A DNA stretch of 9,787 nt from Nitrospirota bacterium. Its GTDB lineage: Bacteria; Nitrospirota; Nitrospiria; Nitrospirales; UBA8639. The first letter of the stretch is position 1. Each line of letters opens with the position of its first letter. The notes under the pieces were generated by a model. That model was not told the DNA's origin. It worked only from the letters and a program-made list of their open reading frames with translations, and ran no database searches. This document shows positions 1-6,960 of this stretch, piece by piece. The position numbers and the translations under genes are program-made. Location: assembly GCA_003233615.1 (NCBI GenBank), contig QIMB01000182.1, positions 1-9,787 of the forward strand, in the 5' to 3' direction.

Positions 1-28
1 CACTGGAGCATCGTGGACAATTCAACAT
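1..28 (-). CDS. Partial gene, N-terminus with CPRC zinc-ribbon motif (runs off left edge)
   Basis: Only nine codons are visible, reading MLNCPRCSS, before the gene leaves the window. A strong Shine-Dalgarno AGGAGGT (39-33, minus strand) sits 5 nt (counted from AGGAGG) before the ATG at 28-26, which is why I call a real start here. The CxxC at residues 4-7 is the usual opening half of a zinc ribbon. Such N-termini occur in small zinc-ribbon proteins and also in IS1- or IS1595-type transposases, and a transposase relic lies 210 nt away. The family cannot be chosen from nine residues. Confidence 0.45.
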
Positions 29-131
29 AGGGACCTCCTCATAATATAAGGAGAAGAGCTTATCAAATATCTATTAAATTAACAATGCCCTTGTGAGAAG
101 GTTTCTGGCAAAGCCGTCATATCACGGGCTA

Positions 132-154
132 CACAGGGAATTACTCTCCCTGTG
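132..154. other. Perfect 8-bp stem-loop in non-coding DNA
   Basis: CACAGGGA (132-139) and TCCCTGTG (147-154) are exact inverted repeats around a 7-nt loop. No T-run follows on either strand, so it is not a convincing intrinsic terminator. It lies between the zinc-ribbon gene start and the transposase relic, and could belong to the end of the old insertion. Nothing else is recognisable in 40-236. Confidence 0.35.
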
Positions 155-236
155 CTACTCTGTGATTGTTCCATGCAACCCTTTGGTGAGGTCATCCACC
201 CTCCTCTTAAGGCGATTTTCATGGTTGGCCTAATGC

Positions 237-476
237 TTAAGCGGCCACTATATCCGCGTTAAGGACGAACAACCGTTTGAGCTTAAACGCCAGGGCGTGA
301 AAGAAGGCCGCGAATTGATTCTTCACCACCCCGCGGTAACGCACTCGCTTTGGCCAATTGAAAAAGACACGTTCAATTGGTACCCATAGATCACTGTACC
401 ATCAATCACGGACCAAGTTTCTGGTCTTCATATTGTTACGTTGGGTCGCCGCGACTCCCAGCGCTCGTTTTTTCAT
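237..476 (-). pseudogene. Decayed IS5-like transposase, C-terminal fragment
   Basis: Reading the minus strand from 476 to the TAA at 237-239 gives 80 codons in one frame, interrupted only by a TGA at 404-402 (codon 25). After that stop come IERVFFNWPKRVRYRG, then VVKN, then HALAFKLKRL. The pattern ERVF, RxRYRG, KN, ALAxNLKRL is the typical end of DDE transposases of the IS5/IS1182 type (known families; the assignment is by eye). The catalytic DDE residues expected further upstream are absent, because pepF and its ribosome-binding site begin at 486. I infer a truncated, inactive remnant. A 9-bp inverted repeat, CCAATTGAA (354-362) and TTCAATTGG (372-380), lies inside it. The precise IS family and the element's ends are not determined. 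Confidence 0.55.
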
Positions 477-485
477 GCTTGAGGT

Positions 486-493
486 AAAGGAGG
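486..493 (+). promoter_or_regulatory. Strong Shine-Dalgarno of pepF
   Basis: AAAGGAGG lies 4 nt before the pepF ATG at 498. It is a near-perfect anti-16S match and fixes the start. It directly abuts the transposase relic. I see no convincing promoter hexamers in the relic, so the pepF promoter is unlocated. Confidence 0.7.
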
Positions 494-497
494 CTTT

Positions 498-2261
498 ATG
501 GCATTGGTTTTGCCTTCGTGGAACCTGAAAGATTTATTACATAAACCAACAAAATATTTCCAACGGATTCAGAAAGAATTGGAATCGAAAATCACAGCAC
601 TTGAAAGGCAACGCGATCGTCTTTCTTCGGGAATTTCGTCTCAGAATTTTCAACGCCTGTTGAAACAGATTGAAGGCATTACTGAAAGCATGAACACCCT
701 TGGGGCATATGCGTTTTTGTGGGTTGCGGAAAATACGAAGAATCAAGTCGCACGAGCGTTTGAAAATCAGGTACAGAGTCGCTTCGCACAATTGTCCCCT
801 CGTCTGTTGTTTGTCGACCTGTGGTGGCAAAGCCTCACGACAAAACAGGCACACCGTCTTTCTGCGTATGCCACACGCCACCGATATTACCTGGACACCC
901 TCACACGATTAAAAGGCCATACGTTACGTGAATCTGAAGAACGTATTGTGACTCTCAAGAATACGACTGGTCGACAGGCCTTAGAGGCCTTGTACGGGGT
1001 CACGACGAATAGCTTGAGTTTTCCACTCACATATCAGGGCCGCACCAAACACTTGACCCGTGAACAATTGATGAACTACGTGCGCCATCCTTTGACATCC
1101 GTTCGTCGAGAGGCCTATCAATCGCTGTTCAACGTCTATGGGGCACAACGAGACATCTTGGGGGATATGTATAAGCACTTGGTCCAAGATTGGGGCAATG
1201 AAGGCGTCCAATTACGTGGCCATTCTTCTCCTATTGCTGTTCGCAATATGGCCAATGATCTTCCTGAGCAAGCTGTTGATACACTCCTCGCAACATGCCG
1301 AAAAAATGCCTCGGTCTTTCAAGAGTACTTTCTGCTCAAGCAACGTCTTCTGAAACTCAAAAATTTCCATCGTTACGATGTATATGCTCCCTATGGCGCC
1401 ACGTCTCATCGCTATTCCTTTCATCGCGCTGAGAACATGGTGATGGAGGCTTATCAAAATTTTTCGCCAAGGCTCGCTGATCTGGCTGCTCGAGTGATTT
1501 GTGAGAAGCATTTGGATGCGGCCATCCGTCCCGGAAAAATGGGAGGCGCCTTTTGCTATAGCGTCCGGCCAAAACACACGCCGTATGTATTGGTGAATTT
1601 CACGGGAAAAGCTCGAGATGTCTCGACGCTTGCGCATGAATTGGGACATGCCGTTCATGCCATGTTAGCCGAAAACCATTCTGTCTTAACGTTTCACTCA
1701 GCCCTTCCATTGGCCGAAACCGCTTCAATCTTTGGCGAACAATTGCTCTCGGATTCCCTTCTCGCACAAGAGCGGAGTCACACAGCTAAGATCAGTCTGT
1801 TACTTGGGCAACTGGATGATGCCTATGCCACGATTATGCGTCAGGCATTCTTTGTGCAGTTTGAACGTGCGGCGCATCGCATGATCAGCACAGGCGCGAC
1901 CATTGATGAACTCGCCGACACATACCTCACGCTCTTGCGGGAACAATTCGGGAAAGCCGTCACCGTTGGGGAGGAGTTTCGTTGGGAGTGGTTAACCATT
2001 CCCCATATTTTTGTCAGTCCGTTTTATTGCTATTCCTACAGCTTTGGGAATTTACTCGTGCTGGCACTCTTCCAGAAGTATAAGAAGGAAGGACACACGT
2101 TTATCCCGAAATATCTAGAGTTACTGGCCGGCGGTGGATCAGCCAGTCCCCAGACACTACTCGCACCATTAGGTGTTGACGTCAGCTCTCGGAAATTCTG
2201 GCAGGGAGGATTTACACGCATTCAAGCACTGGTGCATGAGCTTGAGCAGATCATGCCGTAA
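498..2261 (+). CDS. pepF: Oligoendopeptidase F, M3 family zinc metallopeptidase
   Basis: This 587-aa protein matches the usual length of PepF (about 600 aa), a cytoplasmic zinc endopeptidase that cuts short peptides. The N-terminal half (about 1-200) is helical and fits the oligoendopeptidase F N-terminal region. The M3 catalytic domain covers about 200-580. The zinc site is HELGH (380-384), with the third ligand Glu407 in LAETAS, 27 residues after the first His as expected for M3. H503 and the PFYCYSYSFG segment (508-517; Tyr510, 512, 514) match the conserved substrate-binding His/Tyr region near the C-terminus. There is no signal peptide. The start is set by AAAGGAGG. It is the only complete plus-strand gene here and stands alone. 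It converges on the cytochrome c gene with a 10-nt gap and no obvious terminator between them. The peptide specificity cannot be read from the sequence. Confidence 0.93.
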   Translation: MALVLPSWNLKDLLHKPTKYFQRIQKELESKITALERQRDRLSSGISSQNFQRLLKQIEGITESMNTLGAYAFLWVAENTKNQVARAFENQVQSRFAQLSPRLLFVDLWWQSLTTKQAHRLSAYATRHRYYLDTLTRLKGHTLRESEERIVTLKNTTGRQALEALYGVTTNSLSFPLTYQGRTKHLTREQLMNYVRHPLTSVRREAYQSLFNVYGAQRDILGDMYKHLVQDWGNEGVQLRGHSSPIAVRNMANDLPEQAVDTLLATCRKNASVFQEYFLLKQRLLKLKNFHRYDVYAPYGATSHRYSFHRAENMVMEAYQNFSPRLADLAARVICEKHLDAAIRPGKMGGAFCYSVRPKHTPYVLVNFTGKARDVSTLAHELGHAVHAMLAENHSVLTFHSALPLAETASIFGEQLLSDSLLAQERSHTAKISLLLGQLDDAYATIMRQAFFVQFERAAHRMISTGATIDELADTYLTLLREQFGKAVTVGEEFRWEWLTIPHIFVSPFYCYSYSFGNLLVLALFQKYKKEGHTFIPKYLELLAGGGSASPQTLLAPLGVDVSSRKFWQGGFTRIQALVHELEQIMP

Positions 2262-2271
2262 TCATACTGTA

Positions 2272-2703
2272 TTAGAAAATACCGGCTTGTCGTTGAAGCC
2301 AACGAATATACCCGATAATCTTGGTCACGTCTTCAGGCTTCACACCTTCAATTTTTGGCATGTTGCCAAACTTCCAATGATGGGCACGAACACCCCTGGC
2401 TGCGGCTTGCTGAAAAGCCATATCGGCATGATGATTGGGTTCATAGATTTTATGGACCAAGGGCGGTCCATTATTGGTCCCTCTCCCCTGAGGTCCATGA
2501 CATCGCGAACAAAAGGTGTTGAATGTCGCTTCCCCTTCCTCTAATTCAGCCGGTAACGGTTTAGCTTCTGATGCCAGAATGGGTGGCGATGGCGCTGACG
2601 AGCTTTGTGCATTTGAGCCACTCTCTGAGCATCCCAACAAGAACAGACAACACAGACTTATGATGATCTTGTTGGGCATGTGCTGTGTCAACGAAATCTT
2701 CAT
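2272..2703 (-). CDS. Mono-haem class I cytochrome c, predicted lipoprotein
   Basis: A 143-aa electron carrier exported across the inner membrane. The N-terminus has a hydrophobic signal ending in the lipobox LLGC (Cys25), so the mature protein is probably lipid-anchored on the periplasmic side. A Ser/Pro/Ala-rich linker (26-50) precedes the haem domain. The haem-binding CSRCH is at 65-69, and Met115 in GNMPKI is the likely distal axial ligand. The closing GYIRWLQ helix (about 131-137) is typical of class I cytochromes c. The start is the ATG at 2703, with AGGAGG about 6-7 nt upstream; a second Met at residue 9 is less well placed. The ATG overlaps the queC stop (ATGA), so the two are likely translationally coupled. 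The redox partner is unknown. A role in respiration is inferred from the fold only. Confidence 0.88.
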   Translation of the reverse strand: MKISLTQHMPNKIIISLCCLFLLGCSESGSNAQSSSAPSPPILASEAKPLPAELEEGEATFNTFCSRCHGPQGRGTNNGPPLVHKIYEPNHHADMAFQQAAARGVRAHHWKFGNMPKIEGVKPEDVTKIIGYIRWLQRQAGIF

Positions 2704-3461
2704 GTTTTTCCTCCTGTTACACCTGAGCCCAAGAGTATGGGATCAGATGCGTCAGCTTGCTGAAAGCCTTCTTGTCGAATAAGGCAACTATCACAATGGC
2801 GACAAGGATGACCCTCTGGACCAGGTTGATAACAACTACTCGTGAATTGAAAAGGCACATGCAGGTCCTGCCCTTTTTGAATAATCTCACGTTTCGTCAT
2901 CAACAGTAACGGGGCTACGACTTCTACTGGATTTCCCTCTTGTCCAAGACGCGTACCTTGCTTGGCGACTTCCATAAATGCCTGGATGAATTCCGGACGA
3001 CAATCTGGATAACCAGAATAGTCTCGAATGTTGGCTCCAAAAAATATTTTTGTGGCATGCCGTACTTCCGCATACGCTAATGCGAGACTTAAGAAAATTG
3101 TGTTTCGTGCGGGAACATACGTGATAGGAATTCCATGCTCCCGATCATCAGATGGCCGATCGGTTGGCACAGGTATCTGATCCGTCAATGCCGAACCACC
3201 AAACATTCCCAGATCCAAGGAAAAAATTTTATGCTCTTTCGCCTCAAGCCATGCGGCAATCTTTTTGGCACATTCAATTTCAATGTGGTGTCGCTGACCA
3301 TAATCGATGGTCAATAAATGCAGTTCATACCCATCAGCTTTCGCAAGCGCCGCTGTGACTGTAGAGTCAAGTCCACCACTGGACAAAACGATGACGGGGG
3401 TCTGTGCCATAGTCCCTGCTCGCAATCCTGGAAATATCGTTTGCTGTACGAACAATGGCAA
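2700..3461 (-). CDS. queC: 7-cyano-7-deazaguanine (preQ0) synthase QueC
   Basis: QueC converts 7-carboxy-7-deazaguanine, ammonia and ATP to preQ0, the precursor of queuosine in tRNA wobble positions. The PP-loop ATP site SGGLDS is at residues 28-33 of the long form. The zinc cysteines Cys210, Cys220, Cys223 and Cys226 (HPCRHCDSC region) are all present. The long form, 253 aa, starts at TTG (3461) with a poor Shine-Dalgarno. The ATG at 3410 (residue 18, MAQTPVIVLSSGG) gives 236 aa, starts just before the PP-loop as in typical QueC, and is the more probable start, although its SD (AGGGA) is also weak. It lies 120 nt downstream of the dksA-like gene on the same strand and ends in ATGA overlap with the cytochrome c gene. 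No other queuosine gene is visible in the window. Confidence 0.93.
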   Translation of the reverse strand: MPLFVQQTIFPGLRAGTMAQTPVIVLSSGGLDSTVTAALAKADGYELHLLTIDYGQRHHIEIECAKKIAAWLEAKEHKIFSLDLGMFGGSALTDQIPVPTDRPSDDREHGIPITYVPARNTIFLSLALAYAEVRHATKIFFGANIRDYSGYPDCRPEFIQAFMEVAKQGTRLGQEGNPVEVVAPLLLMTKREIIQKGQDLHVPFQFTSSCYQPGPEGHPCRHCDSCLIRQEGFQQADASDPILLGSGVTGGKT

Positions 3462-3504
3462 AGGAATCCTACGACCTCAACCATTGAAAGCGTGCAGGGA
3501 TTAG

Positions 3505-3535
3505 AAGGTCTATCCATCTCGCACGTATAGACCTT
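3505..3535. other. 9-bp stem-loop between dksA-like gene and queC
   Basis: AAGGTCTAT (3505-3513) and ATAGACCTT (3527-3535) are perfect inverted repeats with a 13-nt loop. On the minus strand it lies 48 nt after the dksA-like stop and about 45-95 nt before the possible queC starts. No T-run follows, so it may be an operator, an mRNA processing site or a weak terminator. It does not match the preQ1 riboswitch pattern. Confidence 0.4.
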
Positions 3536-3582
3536 GGAATAAACAAAAAGACGTAAACTGGACAGAAAATTGTCGTGCGTAT

Positions 3583-4164
3583 TTATGACCGATGTTCTGA
3601 TCGCTCAATTTTTTCCAGCAGTTCACGTTTGGATTGGCATTCAACACATAATCGAGCAAACGGCAGAGCATGAAGACGCTTCTCACTAATTTCTTCCCCA
3701 CAATCGGCACACATGCCATAGGTGCCCTCATCCACACTATCTAAGGCATCATCGATGAGTTGTCGCTCACGATTCCGCATTTCTTGAAGGGAAATACGCA
3801 TTTCACGTTCAAAATCAACCAAGGCCTGATCACCGCTATCCATGGCCGCTTCCAGGCGGCGTTGCTGCTCCTCATTGACCGATTGCCCGAGTTGCTGCCG
3901 TATTTCCTGAATCAAGGCTTCCCGTTTTGCCAGCAAGATTTTCTTCAAGGCAGCATGGCGATCTACGACTCCATCTTTTTTCTTGGACTTTTTGGGAGAG
4001 GGCACTGGTTGGACATCTTCAGATTGAACTTTTTTCATTGTCTTTTTTTCTTTTTCCATAGTCTTTTTTTTAGAGACCGAAGCCTTGGTGGCGACTTTAG
4101 GCGGTGCCTTTTTCACACGGGTCGTGGTAATTTTTGTGACTTTTTTCCCCGATCGTGCGGCCAT
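3583..4164 (-). CDS. DksA/TraR-family RNA-polymerase factor with lysine-rich N-terminal tail
   Basis: A 193-aa protein. The C-terminal half is a DksA/TraR domain: a coiled-coil region (about 68-145) with the acidic tip motif D109-x-x-D112-x-A114, then a four-cysteine zinc finger, C152/C155 and C173/C176, spaced CxxC-x17-CxxC as in DksA. DksA binds the RNA polymerase secondary channel with ppGpp and controls rRNA and amino-acid promoters (known family). The first 65 residues are unusual: 20 lysines with Ala/Pro/Thr, resembling a histone H1-like tail, likely disordered and nucleic-acid binding (inference). The start ATG at 4164 has AGGA 8 nt upstream. The many T-runs on the plus strand at about 4028-4071 are this Lys-rich coding region, not terminators. 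It is next to queC and downstream of apt. I give no symbol because DksA-type paralogues are common. Confidence 0.9.
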   Translation of the reverse strand: MAARSGKKVTKITTTRVKKAPPKVATKASVSKKKTMEKEKKTMKKVQSEDVQPVPSPKKSKKKDGVVDRHAALKKILLAKREALIQEIRQQLGQSVNEEQQRRLEAAMDSGDQALVDFEREMRISLQEMRNRERQLIDDALDSVDEGTYGMCADCGEEISEKRLHALPFARLCVECQSKRELLEKIERSEHRS

Positions 4165-4201
4165 ACATACAGTCCTTTCCTCATTCAGAGGTTAACGAAT
4201 G

Positions 4202-4224
4202 CATGATCTACTTTACTGATCATG
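4202..4224. other. Inverted repeat upstream of dksA-like gene
   Basis: CATGATC (4202-4208) and GATCATG (4218-4224) are a perfect 7-bp repeat with a 9-nt spacer, ending 38 nt upstream of the ATG on the minus strand. It could be an operator or a 5'-leader hairpin. No convincing sigma-70 hexamers sit next to it. Confidence 0.35.
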
Positions 4225-4335
4225 TCTTTGAACACGAACACAATAATCACTCACACCATTCAATCTATTCCAATCATATACATTACCTAAGATGAACGAT
4301 TTGTATGGAGAGATGGTGACAAGACCTTAAGATGA

Positions 4336-4396
4336 CAGTGGGTTTGAAACACGCAGGCAGACCCATTTGGTCTGTCGTGGCTTTTCAAACCCGCTG
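4336..4396. other. Long imperfect hairpin between apt and dksA-like gene
   Basis: CAGTGGGTTTGAAA (4336-4349) pairs with TTTCAAACCCGCTG (4383-4396) over 14 bp with one G-U. CACG (4350-4353) pairs with CGTG (4376-4379), followed on the 3' side by a 3-nt bulge. GCAGACC (4357-4363) pairs with GGTCTGT (4369-4375) over a 5-nt loop. That makes about 25 base pairs in 61 nt. It lies in the 283-nt gap (4165-4447) between two minus-strand genes. No T-run follows, so it is not a standard terminator; a REP-like element or structured RNA is possible. Confidence 0.6.
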
Positions 4397-4447
4397 ACGC
4401 GCAAGAAATTGGTGCATATCGCCATACACAATCGCTCAATTTAGGTA

Positions 4448-4966
4448 CTAGTCATAGCTCATTAACGAATGGATAGCATAGCCATGTAGTTTTTTTCGAC
4501 CCGCAAGCCCAACTAATTCAACCAAAAATCCTAAGCCGACAATTTCTCCACCTAATTGTCTGATCAATTGAACTGTGGCTGAAGCCGTTCCCCCGGTTGC
4601 TAAAAGATCATCAAGAACCAGAACCGATTCCCCTTCTTGAATAGCATCACGGTGAATCGCGAGTGAATTAGATCCGTACTCTAAATTGTATTTCACTTCA
4701 AAGCGATCGGCTGGAAGTTTTCCCGGTTTCCGAACTGGTACAAACCCCGCATTGAGATGATACGCTACGGGGCTCCCCAGTATGAACCCACGCGATTCAA
4801 TACCGATAACTTTTGTAATGCCCATTCCCTCATATTTTTTTGCAAACTCATCAATCAAGGCCCGGAGACACGCGGGCTCTTTCAATAGGGTCGTAATGTC
4901 ATAAAACAATATCCCAGGCTTTGGAAAATCTGGAACTTCTCGTATAAACGATTTATAATCCATCAT
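4448..4966 (-). CDS. apt: Adenine phosphoribosyltransferase
   Basis: Apt salvages adenine: adenine plus PRPP gives AMP and pyrophosphate, in the cytoplasm. The 172-aa length is standard. The PRPP-binding motif VLVLDDLLATGGT is at 115-127, with IESRGF (56-61), KPGKLP (80-85) and the flexible-loop YNLEYG (93-98) all intact. The start is ATG-ATG at 4966; either Met is possible, and the upstream GAAGTGAG is a weak Shine-Dalgarno. It is 82 nt downstream of the acylphosphatase gene, the last gene of the hemE-hemG-acyP-apt run. The 283-nt gap with a long hairpin follows its stop. Confidence 0.95.
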   Translation of the reverse strand: MMDYKSFIREVPDFPKPGILFYDITTLLKEPACLRALIDEFAKKYEGMGITKVIGIESRGFILGSPVAYHLNAGFVPVRKPGKLPADRFEVKYNLEYGSNSLAIHRDAIQEGESVLVLDDLLATGGTASATVQLIRQLGGEIVGLGFLVELVGLAGRKKLHGYAIHSLMSYD

Positions 4967-5048
4967 GACTCACTTCTCATGGAACGAATGCATGCCGACA
5001 CTCAACGGCCCTTGAATCTCTTCATCTCTTCGAAGACAACAATTCAGA

Positions 5049-5333
5049 TCATTCTCCGCGAACGGTAAACCCGTGAGTGTGCCTGTTTGCGTCTTTCCAG
5101 TCAACTACAATGTGCGTAACAAGTGAGAGTGGAGGGCCTTTTTCGAGCATAAGGAGAAAGGCTTCAAGAACAGACCGTGAGCCTTCAGCTTCTACTTCAA
5201 CTGTTCCATCTTGGCAGTTGCGAACCCACCCGTGTACTCCATGTTGCGTGGCCTGATACTCGGTAAATGCTCGAAAACCCACTCCCTGGACTTTCCCCTG
5301 CACCACCACATGTACGCCAACAATCTCTTCCAT
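5049..5333 (-). CDS. acyP: Acylphosphatase
   Basis: A 94-aa enzyme that hydrolyses acyl phosphates such as carbamoyl- or acetyl-phosphate. The signature VQGKVQGVGFRAFTEY starts at residue 11 and carries the catalytic Arg21. GWVRNCQDGTVEVEAEG (35-51) carries the catalytic Asn39. The length matches the family. The start is odd: AGAAGG abuts the ATG directly with no spacer, and an in-frame TAG lies three codons upstream, so no longer start exists; a GTG at residue 9 would lose little. It follows hemG by 50 nt, so it may depend on translation of the upstream gene. The link to haem or purine metabolism is not evident. Confidence 0.93.
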   Translation of the reverse strand: MEEIVGVHVVVQGKVQGVGFRAFTEYQATQHGVHGWVRNCQDGTVEVEAEGSRSVLEAFLLMLEKGPPLSLVTHIVVDWKDANRHTHGFTVRGE

Positions 5334-5383
5334 CCTTCTCTATTCCAAGGATACTACTCTTGTGGGCATACCAAAGATCTTCC

Positions 5384-6847
5384 TCAGGATGGAGTGGCTC
5401 TCGAGTGAGTAAGAAAAGACTGCACAAGGCTACTCGCCACCCGATTCCCCTCACGAATACAATCAGGAATGCCAATTCCATGAAGACCGGCTCCAGTGAT
5501 ATGAAGGGTTGGCCAGACACTCAAGAGCTCCTTGATTTTTTCGGTTCTCGCTCGGTGCCCGATCACATACTGCGGCATTCCACGAACCCACCGATGTACT
5601 TCCGTATAATTGGGAGAGCGGGAAATGCCAACAATGGTCTGTAATTCTTGTCGGACAGATTCCACAAGATAGCGATCGTCATGGTCCAAAATATGCTCAC
5701 GACCTCTTCCACCCACATAGCAACGAATGAGTGTTTCGCCTTTTTGACTACGGAAGGGCCACTTGAGGGACGTCCATGTGCCAGCCAAGAGTGGGCGTTG
5801 TTCTTTTCGCGGAACCACAAATCCAAAGCCTCGAATGTGCTCTTGAACAGCGCCAGTAGGATAGGCCATGGATATCGTCGCCGTTGAGGTATAGGGAATG
5901 TGTTCCAATAGATTGGCCGCTTCAGGTTCTAGTCGGCTTATCATTTTGGCCGTCTGAAAGGTTGGAGTCGCCAGCACAACTGCATCAGCTGTTAGTACAA
6001 TGTCATTGTCTAGCGTAATGGAAAACTTTCCCTTCTCGGAAAGGTGAGCCTGCACGTCTTGGCAACCATGTCCGGTCATCAATTGTACCCCCCGCTCAGT
6101 TAATTGCTTCAGAAGAGTTTGAATAAGTTCACCTAAACCATTTCGAAGTGTCATAAACAAAGAGGGTGATGAACCGGGAGGTTTCTTAGACATTGCGGCT
6201 TGCGCATGAGCAGCCCGCATCCCTTTGATCACGCTTCCATGCTCATGTTCTAATTCTTTAAATCTCGGAAAAGTTGCCTCAATGCAGAGTTCATCCGCAT
6301 CTCCTGCGTAAATGCCGGCTACTAGCGGTTCAATTACATAATCAAACGCTTCATCCCCAAACCTTCGTCGAAAAAAACCTCCTAAGGTTTCCTCGGAATG
6401 ATGTGATGTTGATGTGGGCCAAAACCGTTCGGCTCCCATGCGGAGAAGTCCTCTCCAGGAGAGCAGCCCTCCGGAAACAAGCCTATCCACACGTTGCGGG
6501 CGAAAGGCTAATAATCCTTGAGGTAATTCCCGCAAGACGCCCCGACACAATGAAAAGATCTGGTTATTTTCAGCATTCGTCGGAATAAGCTGATCCTCAA
6601 GACCGAGAGTTCGGCACAACTTCATGGCCCACGGCTTTGATGTCAAAAAGGAGTCAGGGCCTCCTTCAATCAGAAGATTAGGCAAGTGGTTCGTCAGAAT
6701 TTTCCCACCCCAACGGGCATCTCGCTCAACCACTGTACATTGGACAGTCAACTGCTGTTGTGCAGCTTCGGCCATGACAAAAAATGCCGTGGACAATCCT
6801 GAAATTCCACCACCAATAATAATCACGTGATAAGGAGTGTGTGACAC
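5384..6847 (-). CDS. hemG: Oxygen-dependent FAD protoporphyrinogen (or coproporphyrinogen) oxidase, HemY/PPOX type
   Basis: A 487-aa FAD flavoprotein of the PPOX family, which oxidises protoporphyrinogen IX (or, in some bacteria, coproporphyrinogen III as HemY/CgoX). The N-terminal dinucleotide fold has GGGISG (12-17) and the ribose-binding acid Glu41 in VVERD. EGGPDSF (61-67) and EPLVAGIYAGD are characteristic of the family. The C-terminal FAD motif GAGLHGIGIPDCI is at 452-464. This is not the flavodoxin-like E. coli HemG; the symbol follows common usage for this family. The start is a GTG at 6847 without a visible Shine-Dalgarno; an upstream in-frame TGA allows no earlier ATG. It lies 113 nt after hemE on the same strand and 50 nt before acyP, consistent with an operon. 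Confidence 0.93.
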   Translation of the reverse strand: MSHTPYHVIIIGGGISGLSTAFFVMAEAAQQQLTVQCTVVERDARWGGKILTNHLPNLLIEGGPDSFLTSKPWAMKLCRTLGLEDQLIPTNAENNQIFSLCRGVLRELPQGLLAFRPQRVDRLVSGGLLSWRGLLRMGAERFWPTSTSHHSEETLGGFFRRRFGDEAFDYVIEPLVAGIYAGDADELCIEATFPRFKELEHEHGSVIKGMRAAHAQAAMSKKPPGSSPSLFMTLRNGLGELIQTLLKQLTERGVQLMTGHGCQDVQAHLSEKGKFSITLDNDIVLTADAVVLATPTFQTAKMISRLEPEAANLLEHIPYTSTATISMAYPTGAVQEHIRGFGFVVPRKEQRPLLAGTWTSLKWPFRSQKGETLIRCYVGGRGREHILDHDDRYLVESVRQELQTIVGISRSPNYTEVHRWVRGMPQYVIGHRARTEKIKELLSVWPTLHITGAGLHGIGIPDCIREGNRVASSLVQSFLTHSRATPS

Positions 6848-6960
6848 AGTTGTGGCAAGAAAACCGAATGATCAAATGTGGCTAGGATGAGGAACGTAAT
6901 ATGTTTGACAGCACCATTTTTTTGCAAACCGACAGATGGCAGGAGTAGAGCGTGACCTAC

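Noticed and set aside
1212..1658. Minus-strand 148-aa frame inside pepF
   Set aside because: It lies fully inside the strongly supported pepF and shows no family motifs.
3462..3582. preQ1 riboswitch upstream of queC
   Set aside because: The leader lacks the compact stem and A-rich tail of preQ1 class I; only a simple 9-bp stem-loop is present.
4028..4071. T-runs resembling a terminator
   Set aside because: They are Lys codons of the dksA-like gene read on the other strand.
3760..4206. Plus-strand 148-aa open frame antisense to the dksA-like gene
   Set aside because: It is rich in Phe and Leu because it mirrors the Lys-rich coding strand, and it has no SD; a shadow frame.
4325..4342. Near-repeat of 8247-8264 (CCTTAAGATGACAGTGGG versus CCTGAAGATGGCAGTAAG)
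   Set aside because: 14 of 18 positions agree, with no shared context on either side; likely chance.
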